This document shows, in pieces, positions 33,009 through 42,533 of a DNA stretch of 64,000 nucleotides. Both the position numbers and the translations under genes were made by a program. The notes under the pieces are model-generated. The model worked only from the letters and a program-made list of their open reading frames with translations, ran no database searches and was not told the DNA's origin. This DNA comes from JBAZAX01 sp041671765. Lineage in GTDB: Bacteria; Babelota; Babeliae; Babelales; RVW-14. How positions within the stretch are numbered: the first letter of the stretch is position 1; every line of letters begins with the position of its first letter. The stretch lies in the NCBI GenBank assembly GCA_041671765.1, contig JBAZAX010000003.1, positions 1 through 64,000 of the forward strand, written 5' to 3'.

Positions 33009-33474
33009 AAAAATAAAAAATTATTTTATCAAAATCGCAACACTTGATTCACTTGGTAACTGGTTTTTTGGTGGTATAATTTCGGCACTGTTAGCCATTC
33101 CATTTTTATATATTTTACAATTTTTATATAGCAAATTTCCATATATCTTTCATTCAATCTGGCTTGGGGTAGTTCTTCTATGCCTAATATCCATTTATCT
33201 GGCACTTAAAGAGTTCAAAAGCAGCATTGTCTTACATAAATTCATTGGGGTAATGATCGCATTTTACTGCGTTCCTTTAACATTGAAAATTATTTGTTCC
33301 GGCATAGTTTTATTTTATCTTTGGGACTTTTTAATACCCATGATAATTTTTAAAAGTTATGATTCTGACGAGCTTGGAAGAATAAAGCAGATGTTTTATC
33401 TTATAATTCCAAGCATAGCTGCAGGTTTTATTGTAAATATTTTCTTACAATTTGTTCTCTGGATTGCTCATTAA
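33001..33474 (+). CDS. Membrane protein, degenerate PgpA-like candidate
   Basis: 157 residues with four hydrophobic helices, overlapping lspA by 8 bases. The helix order and lengths resemble phosphatidylglycerophosphatase A: 'LGNWFFGGIISALLAIPFLY' matches the first PgpA helix, 'HKFIGVMIAFYCVP' the 'DE..G..i....P' segment, 'LYLWDFLIPMIIF' the 'FR.FD..KP.P' segment and 'IPSIAAGFIVNIF' the 'DD..AGi.a' segment. The acidic catalytic residues expected at these places are mostly replaced, so catalysis by the PgpA route is doubtful. It could equally be an unrelated small membrane protein. Confidence 0.35.
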   Translation: MIEKIKNYFIKIATLDSLGNWFFGGIISALLAIPFLYILQFLYSKFPYIFHSIWLGVVLLCLISIYLALKEFKSSIVLHKFIGVMIAFYCVPLTLKIICSGIVLFYLWDFLIPMIIFKSYDSDELGRIKQMFYLIIPSIAAGFIVNIFLQFVLWIAH

Positions 33475-33484
33475 TACCAATTTT

Positions 33485-34336
33485 ATGAAATTGCATAACT
33501 TTGTTCTGGACCAGATCAAAAAGCATCTGGCATTATATAATTTTTCTGAAATAAAGACTCGCGAACCAAATACTCCGGAACCTGAATTTGCAACGGCTGA
33601 GGCTGCGACTCATGAAGCTCCAAAACTACTTAAAGTTTATGTTTACTCTCAAGAACTTGACCAGATAAACATTAAAATTTTAAACACAAATAACACAGAA
33701 CAAGACGCATATTTTATTAAAATGCTCGATGTTTTTTTTATGGAAAAACTTAAACTGGAAAACTACGCGTTAAAGCTAAATCCCAGTGCTTCACAAAAAT
33801 GCAGTCTTGACTGCATTGAATTAACCAAGCTACTACAAATATTATCCGTAAGTTATATCGTCGACCCCAATCTCAAAACAATGTTTGAATTTGTTTCACG
33901 CGATCTTGGAATACAAAGCACATTTGTTGCCGGAGAATATTGTATTGCCTACAGTAAAAATAACATGCAAAACATCCAAAATATTAAGGCAACAATTAAC
34001 ATTAGCAAGCTGATTACACTTGTTGAAAAATATCAGAACAGACTTTTGATTCCTGAAAATCCAACTCTCCACATTGTTATCCCAGTAAACAAAGAGCAAA
34101 AAAACTTGGCGTTATTGCTGGCAGATAAATTACAATCAAATTCACTGAGCGCAGATGTAATTTTGGAAGATATATCAATTTCAGATATGATGGCAAAGGC
34201 GAATAAGCTTGGTGCAAAATATGTTTTGATTGTTGGAGAAGATGAACGAAGAGACGGAACCGTCACAGTTAAAAACATGCAAAGAGGCGAGAGTATTTCT
34301 GTTAAGCAATCTGAAATAATCTCGTATTTAAAGTAA
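33485..34336 (+). CDS. Reduced histidyl-tRNA synthetase-like protein
   Basis: 283 residues; ATG 33485 is preferred to the upstream TTG at 33452, which would overlap the previous gene. The C-terminal 95 residues form a class II anticodon-binding domain ('LHIVIPVNKEQKNLALLLAD', 'ILEDISISDMMAKANKLGAK', 'YVLIVGEDERRDGTVTVKNM') as in HisRS. The middle part keeps a trace of the HisRS core ('LSVSYIVDPNLKTMFEFVSR', 'VAGEYC', compare 'RGLDYY..TVFE' and 'GGRYD'). The class II motifs 2 and 3, with their ATP-binding arginines, are not seen, and about 140 residues are missing against a 420-residue HisRS. It is probably not a synthetase; a HisZ-like regulatory or tRNA-binding role is possible. Confidence 0.55.
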   Translation: MKLHNFVLDQIKKHLALYNFSEIKTREPNTPEPEFATAEAATHEAPKLLKVYVYSQELDQINIKILNTNNTEQDAYFIKMLDVFFMEKLKLENYALKLNPSASQKCSLDCIELTKLLQILSVSYIVDPNLKTMFEFVSRDLGIQSTFVAGEYCIAYSKNNMQNIQNIKATINISKLITLVEKYQNRLLIPENPTLHIVIPVNKEQKNLALLLADKLQSNSLSADVILEDISISDMMAKANKLGAKYVLIVGEDERRDGTVTVKNMQRGESISVKQSEIISYLK

Positions 34337-34401
34337 AGCCAGTTTCATAACTAAAAAGTTCTTTTCTAATAAACTCGATATAGCAAAGTGATAGGAGTTT
34401 T

Positions 34402-35631
34402 ATGAAAATTTTTAAAAAATATGCATCACTTTCATCAATTCTGTTGATGTTTTTTATCGACTATGTAGGAATTGGGATTGTTTATCCAATATTTTCATCA
34501 ATGATCTTTAATGCTAATAGCACCATTTTGTCTCCAGAGACATCACAAGCCACACGCGGACTTATATTAGGCATCATTATAGCATTAATGCCCGCTGCCA
34601 AATTTTTCAGTGGGCCAATTTTAGGATCACTTTCTGACCGAATTGGCAGAAAAAGGTTAATTCTCACCAGCATAAGTTTTGGTGCACTTGGTTATATCAT
34701 CGCGCTTGCGGGTGTTTGGTCCGCAAGCCTTTCACTTTTGGCACTTTCTCGTATCATGGTTGGCATAGCTGCTGGTAATGAAGCGGTCGGTAGTGCAGCT
34801 ATCGCTGACGTCAGCACACCTGAAAACAAAGCAAAACATTTTGGTTTGACGTACATGGTTGCAGGCTTTGGATTTGCGTTCGGGCCATTTTTAGGTGGCA
34901 AGCTTTCTACAATGAACTTTGGGATATTTACTGGCTATGCAGTCCCATTTTTGTTCGCTGCGCTTTTATCGCTTATAAACATACTGTTAGCTATCTTCTT
35001 ATTTAAAGAAACAAGGAAAATCACCCAAATATCACAGGCTAAAATATCTTTTGGCATTGCTCATCTTGGTAAAGCCTGGAGAATGGCGGAATTCTATTTA
35101 CTGTTTTTATCTATTTTTTTCTATTTTTTCGGCTGGTCGTTTTATTGGGAATTTATCCAAGTCAATTGGATCAAATGCTACAAGCTTGATGCTAGTATGA
35201 TTGGTAATTTTTATTCATGGGGAGCATTATTCTATGCAATAAGCGCCGGGTTACTTGTTCAACCTATTGTTTCACGGTTCAAACCTGAACGCACACTTCT
35301 TTATGCACTTATCGCTTGTGCCTCATCGCTTGCCATTCCACTTTTATTCGCTCCTGTGTGGGCATATTGGATTTACATCCCAATCCAACAATCTTTCGGC
35401 TCACTTATTTTCCCCGTTACAGGAACAATTATTTCAAATAAATGCTCAGGGGATACGCAAGGTGAAATCATGGGGATTTTTAATTCGGTGCAATCGCTTG
35501 CACTCATCTTAAGCCCATGCGCAGGGGTATTACTTGGTCTCAGCATTAAAATGCCACTCATTGTGGGCGCAGTGACACTTTTACTTGCAGCCTTAATACT
35601 AAATCGTTCACAGCATGTAAAATCAGACTAA
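34402..35631 (+). CDS. Major facilitator superfamily transporter (TetA/multidrug-like)
   Basis: 409 residues with 12 hydrophobic helices. MFS motif A 'GSLSDRIGRKRL' lies in the loop between helices 2 and 3 (about residues 75-86), and 'SRIMVGIAAGNEAVGSAAIAD' matches helix 4 of the DHA1/TetA group. Such proteins are proton-driven exporters or metabolite carriers; the substrate cannot be read from sequence. AGGAG sits 7 bases before the ATG. It follows the HisRS-like gene by 65 bases. Confidence 0.82.
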   Translation: MKIFKKYASLSSILLMFFIDYVGIGIVYPIFSSMIFNANSTILSPETSQATRGLILGIIIALMPAAKFFSGPILGSLSDRIGRKRLILTSISFGALGYIIALAGVWSASLSLLALSRIMVGIAAGNEAVGSAAIADVSTPENKAKHFGLTYMVAGFGFAFGPFLGGKLSTMNFGIFTGYAVPFLFAALLSLINILLAIFLFKETRKITQISQAKISFGIAHLGKAWRMAEFYLLFLSIFFYFFGWSFYWEFIQVNWIKCYKLDASMIGNFYSWGALFYAISAGLLVQPIVSRFKPERTLLYALIACASSLAIPLLFAPVWAYWIYIPIQQSFGSLIFPVTGTIISNKCSGDTQGEIMGIFNSVQSLALILSPCAGVLLGLSIKMPLIVGAVTLLLAALILNRSQHVKSD

Positions 35632-35640
35632 GATAATGTA

Positions 35641-36036
35641 TTACTTTTTTGATTCTGGATATATTACAGAATTCTTGTGAAAATCATCATTCCAAATTTC
35701 ATCTTCACTTAAATTTGTTTCTATTAATTCTATTGGAGCACCATCTACCTCAATTGCGGCTACTCTAAATCCCTCAAAAGGATAATATGGTTCCAAAAGA
35801 ACAACCTTATCTTTAATAGCCTTATCAATGCTATCTACCTTAAATGCTACATGCGGCGTTGTTTGTAGAAGTATATGCAATGGACAACCTTCTTCAAATC
35901 TATGCCATTGTATTCTAAGGCTTTCATCTTTACCATTGGCTGTGTACATCTTGAATGTTGAACTATATTTTTCTCCAGGCTTAGGGCTTTTAACAGGAAT
36001 ACCCATATGGTGATAGATGTATTTCACTTTTTCCAT
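35641..36036 (-). CDS. VOC (glyoxalase/bleomycin-resistance fold) superfamily protein
   Basis: 131 residues. ATG 36036 is chosen because AAGGGAG lies 8 bases upstream; the longer frame from 36057 has no such site. 'YHHMGIPV' at the N-terminus and 'PHVAFKVDSIDKAI' then 'VAAIEVDGAPIELIET' follow the beta-alpha-beta-beta-beta pattern of two VOC modules, with candidate metal ligands His (HHMG), His (PHVAF) and Glu (IELIE). The specific substrate is unknown. It is convergent with the MFS gene, with a 9-base gap. Confidence 0.65.
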   Translation of the reverse strand: MEKVKYIYHHMGIPVKSPKPGEKYSSTFKMYTANGKDESLRIQWHRFEEGCPLHILLQTTPHVAFKVDSIDKAIKDKVVLLEPYYPFEGFRVAAIEVDGAPIELIETNLSEDEIWNDDFHKNSVIYPESKK

Positions 36037-36103
36037 GGAACTAACTCCCTTGTTCACAATAACACTAAGAAATCTACAAATTTATACACTGTAGAAAGCT
36101 TAA

Positions 36104-36140
36104 GAGGGTAAAGTCTTTTTAAAAAAAAGCCTTTCCCCGT
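36104..36140 (-). terminator. Probable bidirectional terminator-like hairpin
   Basis: GGGTAAAGTCTTTTT pairs imperfectly with AAAAAGCCTTTCCCC, in the spacer downstream of the minus-strand coiled-coil gene. Confidence 0.4.
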
Positions 36141-36163
36141 TGTCAAATTCGCATCAATGTAAA

Positions 36164-36892
36164 TTATTTTTCTTCAGGTTTTTGTGCCTGTGCAGGAACT
36201 TCTTTAGACTTAATATATGATTCAACATATGTAAGATGCTTGAGTTGTTCATCAAATCCAAAAGTATATCTTGAAAAACTAATCGTTATATCACGTTTAA
36301 CATTTTTCAGATAGCGCTTAACCCCGTTCATTTGTAACTCAAGATAATCTTCTATTTTATCAGGAGCTTGAAGAGGAACAGCAATTTTATCTAGCGGAGG
36401 GGCTTCGTCTGAAAGAAAAACATTATAGTAAGCAATTTCGCCGCTTAGCTCATTTATAATTCCGTCCAATAAATGTGTATAACTATGAGCACTTTTTTCT
36501 GATCTATCAAATTCAGCTTTATCTATGCGAACCTTTTTAGATTCACTCAAAAGAGTAACCTTTTCTTTTATCAAAGTTTGCTTGGTAACAATTTCTACTT
36601 TTTTATTAAATATATCCAATCTTATTGATACCAGCTCTTCGATTGTTTTTTTTAGTCTAATTTTGAAATCTTGCGCGACAGGTTTGATGTAAAGATATTT
36701 TTGAGTTTTTGGATCAATTTCTTCAATCTTTTTTTCAGCACCACTTTTTTCGGTACTATCCTGCGAAGAGTTGACTAACGAAACCTGAGGAACATTTTGC
36801 GAAACATTCTCAGACACTTCACCATTTTTTTCATCTGATTCTGAATTATTGAGTTCTAAATTATTAAGTTCTAAATTATCAAGATTAATCAT
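36164..36892 (-). CDS. Cytoplasmic coiled-coil protein, unknown function
   Basis: 242 residues with no signal peptide. The first residues contain a short direct repeat (NLELNNLELNN), followed by a Ser/Glu/Asn-rich disordered part (about 15-60). A long helical region (about 70-190, 'RLKKTIEELVSIRLDIFNKK' onward) is likely coiled coil. Family not recognised. It is divergent from wecB and shares the promoter-containing spacer 36893-37108. Confidence 0.6.
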   Translation of the reverse strand: MINLDNLELNNLELNNSESDEKNGEVSENVSQNVPQVSLVNSSQDSTEKSGAEKKIEEIDPKTQKYLYIKPVAQDFKIRLKKTIEELVSIRLDIFNKKVEIVTKQTLIKEKVTLLSESKKVRIDKAEFDRSEKSAHSYTHLLDGIINELSGEIAYYNVFLSDEAPPLDKIAVPLQAPDKIEDYLELQMNGVKRYLKNVKRDITISFSRYTFGFDEQLKHLTYVESYIKSKEVPAQAQKPEEK

Positions 36893-37108
36893 AAAGCACC
36901 GTATTTAATTTCTGCCTATTAAAATTCTACTATTTTAAATAAAATTGAAACTACGTAAGTGTACTGTACATATGAAAAAATAGCAAAATGATTACTATTT
37001 TTTCATTATTTGAACAACGTTTATTATAAATAACCTTGCTTTATTATTTTGCTTTGGTATTCTCCAAAAAGGTAGATTTATAAACCATATTAACACATTG
37101 GATGAAGG

Positions 37109-38278
37109 ATGGAGAGACCAATTGTTGTGTTGGTGGGAACAAGGCCTGAAGCATTAAAGCTGCTGCTTTTACATAAAAAACTGCAAGCAGAAGGCTTTCC
37201 GTCTCTTCTTTGCTCAACAGAACAACACTCCGACATCCTCAATCAAGTTTTTAAAACTTTCGATATTTTACCCGACATTTCGCTCGGCATAATGAAGCCA
37301 AATCAAGACTTATTCGATATAACATCGTCAATTTTAATCAAATTAAGAGAAGTTTTAGTTACACTAAATCCAAGATTATTAATAGTACAAGGGGACACAT
37401 CATCAGCTTTTGCAGCAGCATTATCAGCTTTTTATTTAAAAATTCCGATAGCACATGTTGAAGCGGGCCTGAGAAGCGGCAACATGAATGCCCCTTATCC
37501 TGAAGAGTTAAATCGAATAATAATTTCAAAAATTGCAGACTACAATTTTGCCCCAACAGCTTTAAGCTGTGCAAATTTGCTTAATGATGGCGTTGCCAGA
37601 GAAAAAATTTTTTGTACAGGCAATACAATTGTAGATTCTCTGTTCTGGATAAAAAATAAAATAAGCTCCGGACAAATAGCGGTAGATGGAAATTTAGTTA
37701 AAAAAGTAGAAAAGTGTAAAAAATTAAACCAAAAAATTGCAGTGCTAACAGCGCATCGTAGAGAGTCTTTCGGTGGTGGTCTTTTAAAAATATTTAGCAC
37801 AATTAAAAAATTTGCACTCAATCATAAAGATTTATTTATATTTTATACACTACATCCAAATCCTAATGTTATTGCAGAATTTGAAAAATCAGGGCTTGGA
37901 GAGCTTGAAAATATTTTTGTTAGTAATCCACTTGGATATACAGAACTTGTGTATCTCCTAATAAATTCATCTTTTGTCATTACAGATTCTGGCGGAATTC
38001 AGGAGGAAGCAATGAGCTTGGGAAAGAGAGTAATCATACTTCGAGATGTTACAGAAAGAATCGAAGGGTTATGGGAAGGACTAGGAAAACTTGTAGGAGT
38101 GAACGAATTTTTAATTTATGAAGGATTAGAAGCATTTTATTCAAAGGACTGTCAAGATAGAACATCGACGATTTTTGGAGACGGGAACGCAGTTAATCAA
38201 ATCTGTAATATTTTAAAAATAAAATTATATATGGCGGAAAAAAAGTCAGGAAAAGTTGTAATGGATATGGGTGTTTGA
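37109..38278 (+). CDS. wecB: UDP-N-acetylglucosamine 2-epimerase (non-hydrolysing)
   Basis: 389 residues, normal for the family. Motifs: 'GTRPEALKL' (about 10), 'VQGDTSSAFAAA', 'HVEAGLRSGN' (about 115), 'PYPEELNR', 'TAHRRESFGGG' (about 213), 'HPNPNV', 'TDSGGIQEEA' (about 291) and 'RDVTERIEG'. Interconverts UDP-GlcNAc and UDP-ManNAc in the cytoplasm. The next gene oxidises UDP-ManNAc, so the pair makes UDP-ManNAcA for a surface polysaccharide. The residue after 'RDVTER' is Ile where most enzymes have Pro. First gene of a three-gene set. Confidence 0.93.
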   Translation: MERPIVVLVGTRPEALKLLLLHKKLQAEGFPSLLCSTEQHSDILNQVFKTFDILPDISLGIMKPNQDLFDITSSILIKLREVLVTLNPRLLIVQGDTSSAFAAALSAFYLKIPIAHVEAGLRSGNMNAPYPEELNRIIISKIADYNFAPTALSCANLLNDGVAREKIFCTGNTIVDSLFWIKNKISSGQIAVDGNLVKKVEKCKKLNQKIAVLTAHRRESFGGGLLKIFSTIKKFALNHKDLFIFYTLHPNPNVIAEFEKSGLGELENIFVSNPLGYTELVYLLINSSFVITDSGGIQEEAMSLGKRVIILRDVTERIEGLWEGLGKLVGVNEFLIYEGLEAFYSKDCQDRTSTIFGDGNAVNQICNILKIKLYMAEKKSGKVVMDMGV

Positions 38279-38316
38279 CGGAATAATTAAATCTAAATTA
38301 TAAGAGGGGTGAACAG

Positions 38317-39624
38317 ATGAGACGTATTTCAGTTGTTGGTCTAGGATATATAGGGTTGCCGACTGCAATTCTTGCGGCTCAATCTGATTTTGAGGTTTTT
38401 GGATTTGATACTGATCAAGAAAAAATAAAAAAAATAAACGCCGGTCAAATGCCAATTGCAGAACCGGGCATGGACGATGAACTATTGGGTGTTTTAAGCA
38501 AAGGAACATTCAAAGCATTCAAAGATTTGCAGTATGCAGACTGCTTTATTATTACTGTTCAAACACCAATTAAAGAAAATAAACTTGCAGATTTAAGCTA
38601 TGTTTTCGCTGCCGGGGAACTCGTCGCCAAAAGGCTTATGCCCGGAAATTTGGTTATTCTAGAATCAACTGTTCCGGTTGGGACAACTGAAGCACTCGCA
38701 ACACAACTTGAAGAAATGTCCGGACTAAAACTAGGAATAGATTTTTTTGTTTCACACTGCCCCGAACGCGTAATTCCAGGGAAAATATTAAAAGAATTAA
38801 TAAGCAATGATCGTATAATCGGCGGAATGTGCCATAAAGCTTGCGACTTATCAAAACGTTTTTACGCAAAATTCGTAAAAGGTTTTTTACATATCACCGA
38901 CGACAGAACTGCTGAGTTAGTAAAACTGGTTGAAAACAGTTGTCGCGATGTCCAAATTGCATTTGCAAATCAAGTTGCAGCAATGGCAATGCATGCAGGG
39001 GTAAATCCTTTTCAAGTTATAGAATTTGCCAACAAACATCCTCGCGTTAAAATATTGGCTCCAAGCACAGGAGTTGGGGGACACTGCGTAGCAGTTGACC
39101 CATATTTTTTAATTGAGGGATTTCCTGAACAAACCACACTTTTACAAGCAGCAAGACAAATAAATAACAATAAGCCTTACCAGGTTCTTGATATAATTTT
39201 GGATAAAATTGAATGCTTAAGAGTGCGCGGAATTGAAAAACCTAAAGTCTGTCTTTTAGGAATTACATTTAAACCCAACGTAGACGACATCCGAGAATCC
39301 CCTTCTCTTAAAATTGCACTTGAATTAAACAGAAAAAAAGATTTAATGGATTTGAGTGTCTTCGATCCTAATATTTCACTGGAATATATGCAAAAATTAG
39401 GATTACCAACAAAATACGATTTATTTGAGTCACTAAACGATTCCGATTTAATAGCAATTTTAGTTAAACACAAAGAATTCGAAGTCTTGCCGGAAAGTGT
39501 CTTTAATGGGAAAGTGGTAGTAGACCCATGTGGCCTTTTGTACGATATACACATGAAAAAATCCAAAGAACTTTTGACTGGCGTAATGCAATTTAAAGAA
39601 ACACTTGGGCAACTTGGAATATAA
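38317..39624 (+). CDS. wecC: UDP-N-acetyl-D-mannosamine dehydrogenase
   Basis: 435 residues, UDP-glucose/GDP-mannose dehydrogenase family. N-terminal NAD-binding 'VGLGYIGLPTAILAA' (about 5), 'ESTVPVGTTE', 'CPERVIPGKILKEL', 'LVENSCRDVQIAFAN', catalytic Cys in 'GVGGHCVAVDPYF' (about 257), and C-terminal 'FKPNVDDIRESPSL'. The 'CPERV.PG' and 'NDRIIGG' forms fit the WecC subgroup. It oxidises UDP-ManNAc to UDP-ManNAcA with 2 NAD+. AGAGGGG lies 9 bases before ATG; 38 bases after wecB. Confidence 0.92.
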   Translation: MRRISVVGLGYIGLPTAILAAQSDFEVFGFDTDQEKIKKINAGQMPIAEPGMDDELLGVLSKGTFKAFKDLQYADCFIITVQTPIKENKLADLSYVFAAGELVAKRLMPGNLVILESTVPVGTTEALATQLEEMSGLKLGIDFFVSHCPERVIPGKILKELISNDRIIGGMCHKACDLSKRFYAKFVKGFLHITDDRTAELVKLVENSCRDVQIAFANQVAAMAMHAGVNPFQVIEFANKHPRVKILAPSTGVGGHCVAVDPYFLIEGFPEQTTLLQAARQINNNKPYQVLDIILDKIECLRVRGIEKPKVCLLGITFKPNVDDIRESPSLKIALELNRKKDLMDLSVFDPNISLEYMQKLGLPTKYDLFESLNDSDLIAILVKHKEFEVLPESVFNGKVVVDPCGLLYDIHMKKSKELLTGVMQFKETLGQLGI

Positions 39625-39635
39625 GAGAAAATCTA

Positions 39636-41843
39636 ATGAATCAAGTTTTTTTGAAAAAAGGGCAGGTCAAACTTTATCAGGTTGATATACCATTACTCGA
39701 TCAAAACAGTATTTTGGTTAGAGTTGATTACTCTTTTATCAGCAGTGGAACAGAATTTGCAACCGTTGCAGCATCAGGTAAATCGATCTTCGAGAAAGCG
39801 TATTCTAATTTGAATCAAAATATACAAAAAGTTACCGGTGCAATTAAAGAAAACGGACTTGCCGCAACTTTTGCTTTAATTCGTGAAAAACTTGATACTG
39901 TCATGCCTCTTGGATATTCATGCTCGGGACAAATTATATCTGTTGGAAAAAACGTTGATGGATTTTTTATTGGTGATTATGTTGCATGTGCAGGCTCTGG
40001 TCACGCAAACCACGCAGATGTAGTTGTCGTACCCAAAAATTTGGCTGTAAAAATTCAAAATCATGAAATGCTTAAACAGTGTAGCCTAACAACAATCGGC
40101 GCAATTGCCTTGCAGGGAATTCGTAGAGCAAATCTTGAATTGGGGCAAAAAATCTGTGTCGTAGGACTTGGCCTGATTGGCCAACTTACGTTACAATTAG
40201 CAAAACTTTCAGGATGCCAGGCTTATGGTATTGACCTTCAAGAATCCCGTCTGAATTTGGCAAAAAATTTGGGTGCTGATTTTGTGTTTAATCCAAAGAC
40301 TTGTGATGTAATAAAAGAGATCGAGTGGGCAACATCACAGCACGGCATTGACACCACCATCATAACAGCGGCAGGCAAAGACGGACAGATAATCCAGCAA
40401 GCAATGCAAATGACGCGACGTAAGGGAAAAGTTGTACTTGTCGGTGATGTAAAAATTGATTTTGATCGCGACCCTTTTTATTCAAAAGAGATTGATTTTT
40501 TAATATCATGTTCTTACGGACCAGGGCGTTATGATGATGCTTATGAAAAACGCGGCATCGACTATCCATATGATTATGTCCGCTGGACTGAAAACAGAAA
40601 TATGGAGCTGTTTTCCAAACTCGTTCAAGAGAAAAAAATCTTGATTGATCCACTTGTTTCAAGCGAATTTGATTTAAACAACGTTGAAACAGCGTATCAG
40701 TCGCTACAAACAAAAGAATCACTGGGAATCGTACTTTGCTACAAAACAGCTCGAGAAAATTTGGAACAAGAAATAGCCGCAAATATAAATCAAAATAGCA
40801 GCACACTCAATACCGAAAACCAAGATGCCAAATTTTTTATTGCAAACAACTTCGTTGCAAGCAACAATACAACCCTTGGGGTTATCGGCGTCGGAGGTTT
40901 TTGCAAAATTAAACTTCTTCCCGCTATTTCAAAAATAAAAAATGTTCAAATCAATTCAATGATCGATGCAAATGCCACAAGTTTAATTAATATTTCAAAT
41001 CAGTACAAAGTCCAAAATATTGGAAATGATTATAAAAAATTAATGGATAACGATAAAGTTAATGCCATTCTAATTGCGACGCCACACTACTTGCACGCAG
41101 ATCAAGCAATTGATTGCATGTCTGCAGGCAAAGCGGTTTTTGTTGAAAAACCCGCAGCCGTAAATTATGAACAGCTTGAAAAACTAAAACTGTTTTTGAA
41201 TCAAAACAAATATGTTCTGTATTGCGTGGATTTTAATCGTTCGTTTTCGCCATTTATCAAAAAAATTAAAGACGTAATAAAAAGCCGAAACAACCCGCTA
41301 GTAATACACTACCGCATGAATGCAGGCTTTATTCCAAAAGATCACTGGATTAATTCACCTGCAAACGGTGGGCGAATTATAGGCGAAGCCTGCCACATTT
41401 TTGAACTATTCTGCTTTTTAACAGACTCAAAACCAGTATCAATTTCAGTCGAATCAATAAATTCAAATAACGATTCAGTAAAATCAGCTGATAATTTTGT
41501 CGCACAAATTCGCATGCAAGACGGATCCTGCTGTTCTCTACTTTATACATCTTTAGGGAGTGCAGAATCCGGAAAAGAACGTATGGAACTCTTCTTCGAT
41601 GGTAAATCAATTATTATGAACGATTTTTACGAACTTAATGGTTTTGGACTTCCCAAGAGTTTTGATATGCACAGCAAATCTCAAGATAAGGGACATGAGG
41701 CATTGTTACAAGAATTTTTTATAGCAACTCAAACAACCAATTTCCAATCCCCAATCGCATTTGAGCGAATTTTGCTAGCCACAGAAATTAGTTTGATGGT
41801 TGATGAACTTGTCAGGACTGGTAACGGAGCTAAAACTTTTTAG
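39636..41843 (+). CDS. Bi-domain oxidoreductase: zinc-type dehydrogenase (MDR) + Gfo/Idh/MocA domain
   Basis: 735 residues. Residues about 1-370 form an MDR alcohol-dehydrogenase-like domain with 'VGLGLIGQLTLQLAK' (about 178) and 'GKVVLVGDVK'. Residues about 410-735 form a Gfo/Idh/MocA domain with 'LGVIGVGGFCKIKLLPA' and 'ATPHYLHADQA..CM.AGKAVFVEKP' (the EKP motif holds the catalytic Lys). This two-domain arrangement is a known type in polysaccharide clusters, where it is thought to modify a nucleotide sugar. It lies 11 bases after wecC, so it probably acts in the same surface-sugar pathway; the exact reaction is unknown. Confidence 0.85.
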   Translation: MNQVFLKKGQVKLYQVDIPLLDQNSILVRVDYSFISSGTEFATVAASGKSIFEKAYSNLNQNIQKVTGAIKENGLAATFALIREKLDTVMPLGYSCSGQIISVGKNVDGFFIGDYVACAGSGHANHADVVVVPKNLAVKIQNHEMLKQCSLTTIGAIALQGIRRANLELGQKICVVGLGLIGQLTLQLAKLSGCQAYGIDLQESRLNLAKNLGADFVFNPKTCDVIKEIEWATSQHGIDTTIITAAGKDGQIIQQAMQMTRRKGKVVLVGDVKIDFDRDPFYSKEIDFLISCSYGPGRYDDAYEKRGIDYPYDYVRWTENRNMELFSKLVQEKKILIDPLVSSEFDLNNVETAYQSLQTKESLGIVLCYKTARENLEQEIAANINQNSSTLNTENQDAKFFIANNFVASNNTTLGVIGVGGFCKIKLLPAISKIKNVQINSMIDANATSLINISNQYKVQNIGNDYKKLMDNDKVNAILIATPHYLHADQAIDCMSAGKAVFVEKPAAVNYEQLEKLKLFLNQNKYVLYCVDFNRSFSPFIKKIKDVIKSRNNPLVIHYRMNAGFIPKDHWINSPANGGRIIGEACHIFELFCFLTDSKPVSISVESINSNNDSVKSADNFVAQIRMQDGSCCSLLYTSLGSAESGKERMELFFDGKSIIMNDFYELNGFGLPKSFDMHSKSQDKGHEALLQEFFIATQTTNFQSPIAFERILLATEISLMVDELVRTGNGAKTF

Positions 41844-41857
41844 CTTGTTGATTTAGA

Positions 41858-42304
41858 TTATTTATTAAATCTGTTATACACGTAATATGTGTAATCCCAT
41901 AATGCAAGAATTATGATTTTTTTTACTCGTTGTTTACACTCCAAATCAGATAAATCGATCATATGAATTGATTCTATAACTTTAATTTCTTTTAAAAGTT
42001 TTAATAAGGCATCATCTGCAAGCATGAGCTCCACGTCGTTAGAATTAGCTTCAGATAATATTTGTCGCATTTGTATAATTTTTTCTGGATCTCCAATGGC
42101 ACTTTTAATGTGACTGACCATGGATTTAATAACCTCAAGAGGGAACGCTTGCGAATCAGCACAACGTTCAAAAGATTTAAATTTTTCGGTAAAAATTGCG
42201 GCCAATTGCGTATCATTTTGACTTATATCAACCATTGCAGATAGCTTTAAATTCATTAATTCAAGAGTTAAAAATAACATTAATAAAATTTTAAAAATTT
42301 TCAT
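41858..42304 (-). CDS. Small secreted protein, unknown function
   Basis: 148 residues: signal peptide about 1-23 (ending LKLSAMVD), then a helical body with no known motif ('FKSFERCADSQAFPLEVIKS', 'DDALLKLLKEIKVIESI'). It is convergent with the bi-domain oxidoreductase. The position right after the cleavage site is Met, as in several other exported proteins of this window. Confidence 0.6.
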   Translation of the reverse strand: MKIFKILLMLFLTLELMNLKLSAMVDISQNDTQLAAIFTEKFKSFERCADSQAFPLEVIKSMVSHIKSAIGDPEKIIQMRQILSEANSNDVELMLADDALLKLLKEIKVIESIHMIDLSDLECKQRVKKIIILALWDYTYYVYNRFNK

Positions 42305-42533
42305 AAAGCCTCATAAATTTATATTAAAAAACTTATCTGTCGAATAATGTTTGCAAAGTTTATCATTGCTAATTTTAAAATCAATAAACTTGTTTGGGTT
42401 AATTAAAATAATTTATTTATAAAACCACTATTTGGCAACCCTATTTGTTTCTAATATTTACAAATTCTAAGGATCTCGTAATATTTCAAATTAAATAAAT
42501 ATTAAATTTAAAAAAATTATTGAAGGGATTGAG

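Noticed and set aside
34402..35631. Tetracycline resistance gene
   Set aside because: Motif A and helix 4 only place it in the MFS drug/metabolite exporter group; substrate cannot be inferred.
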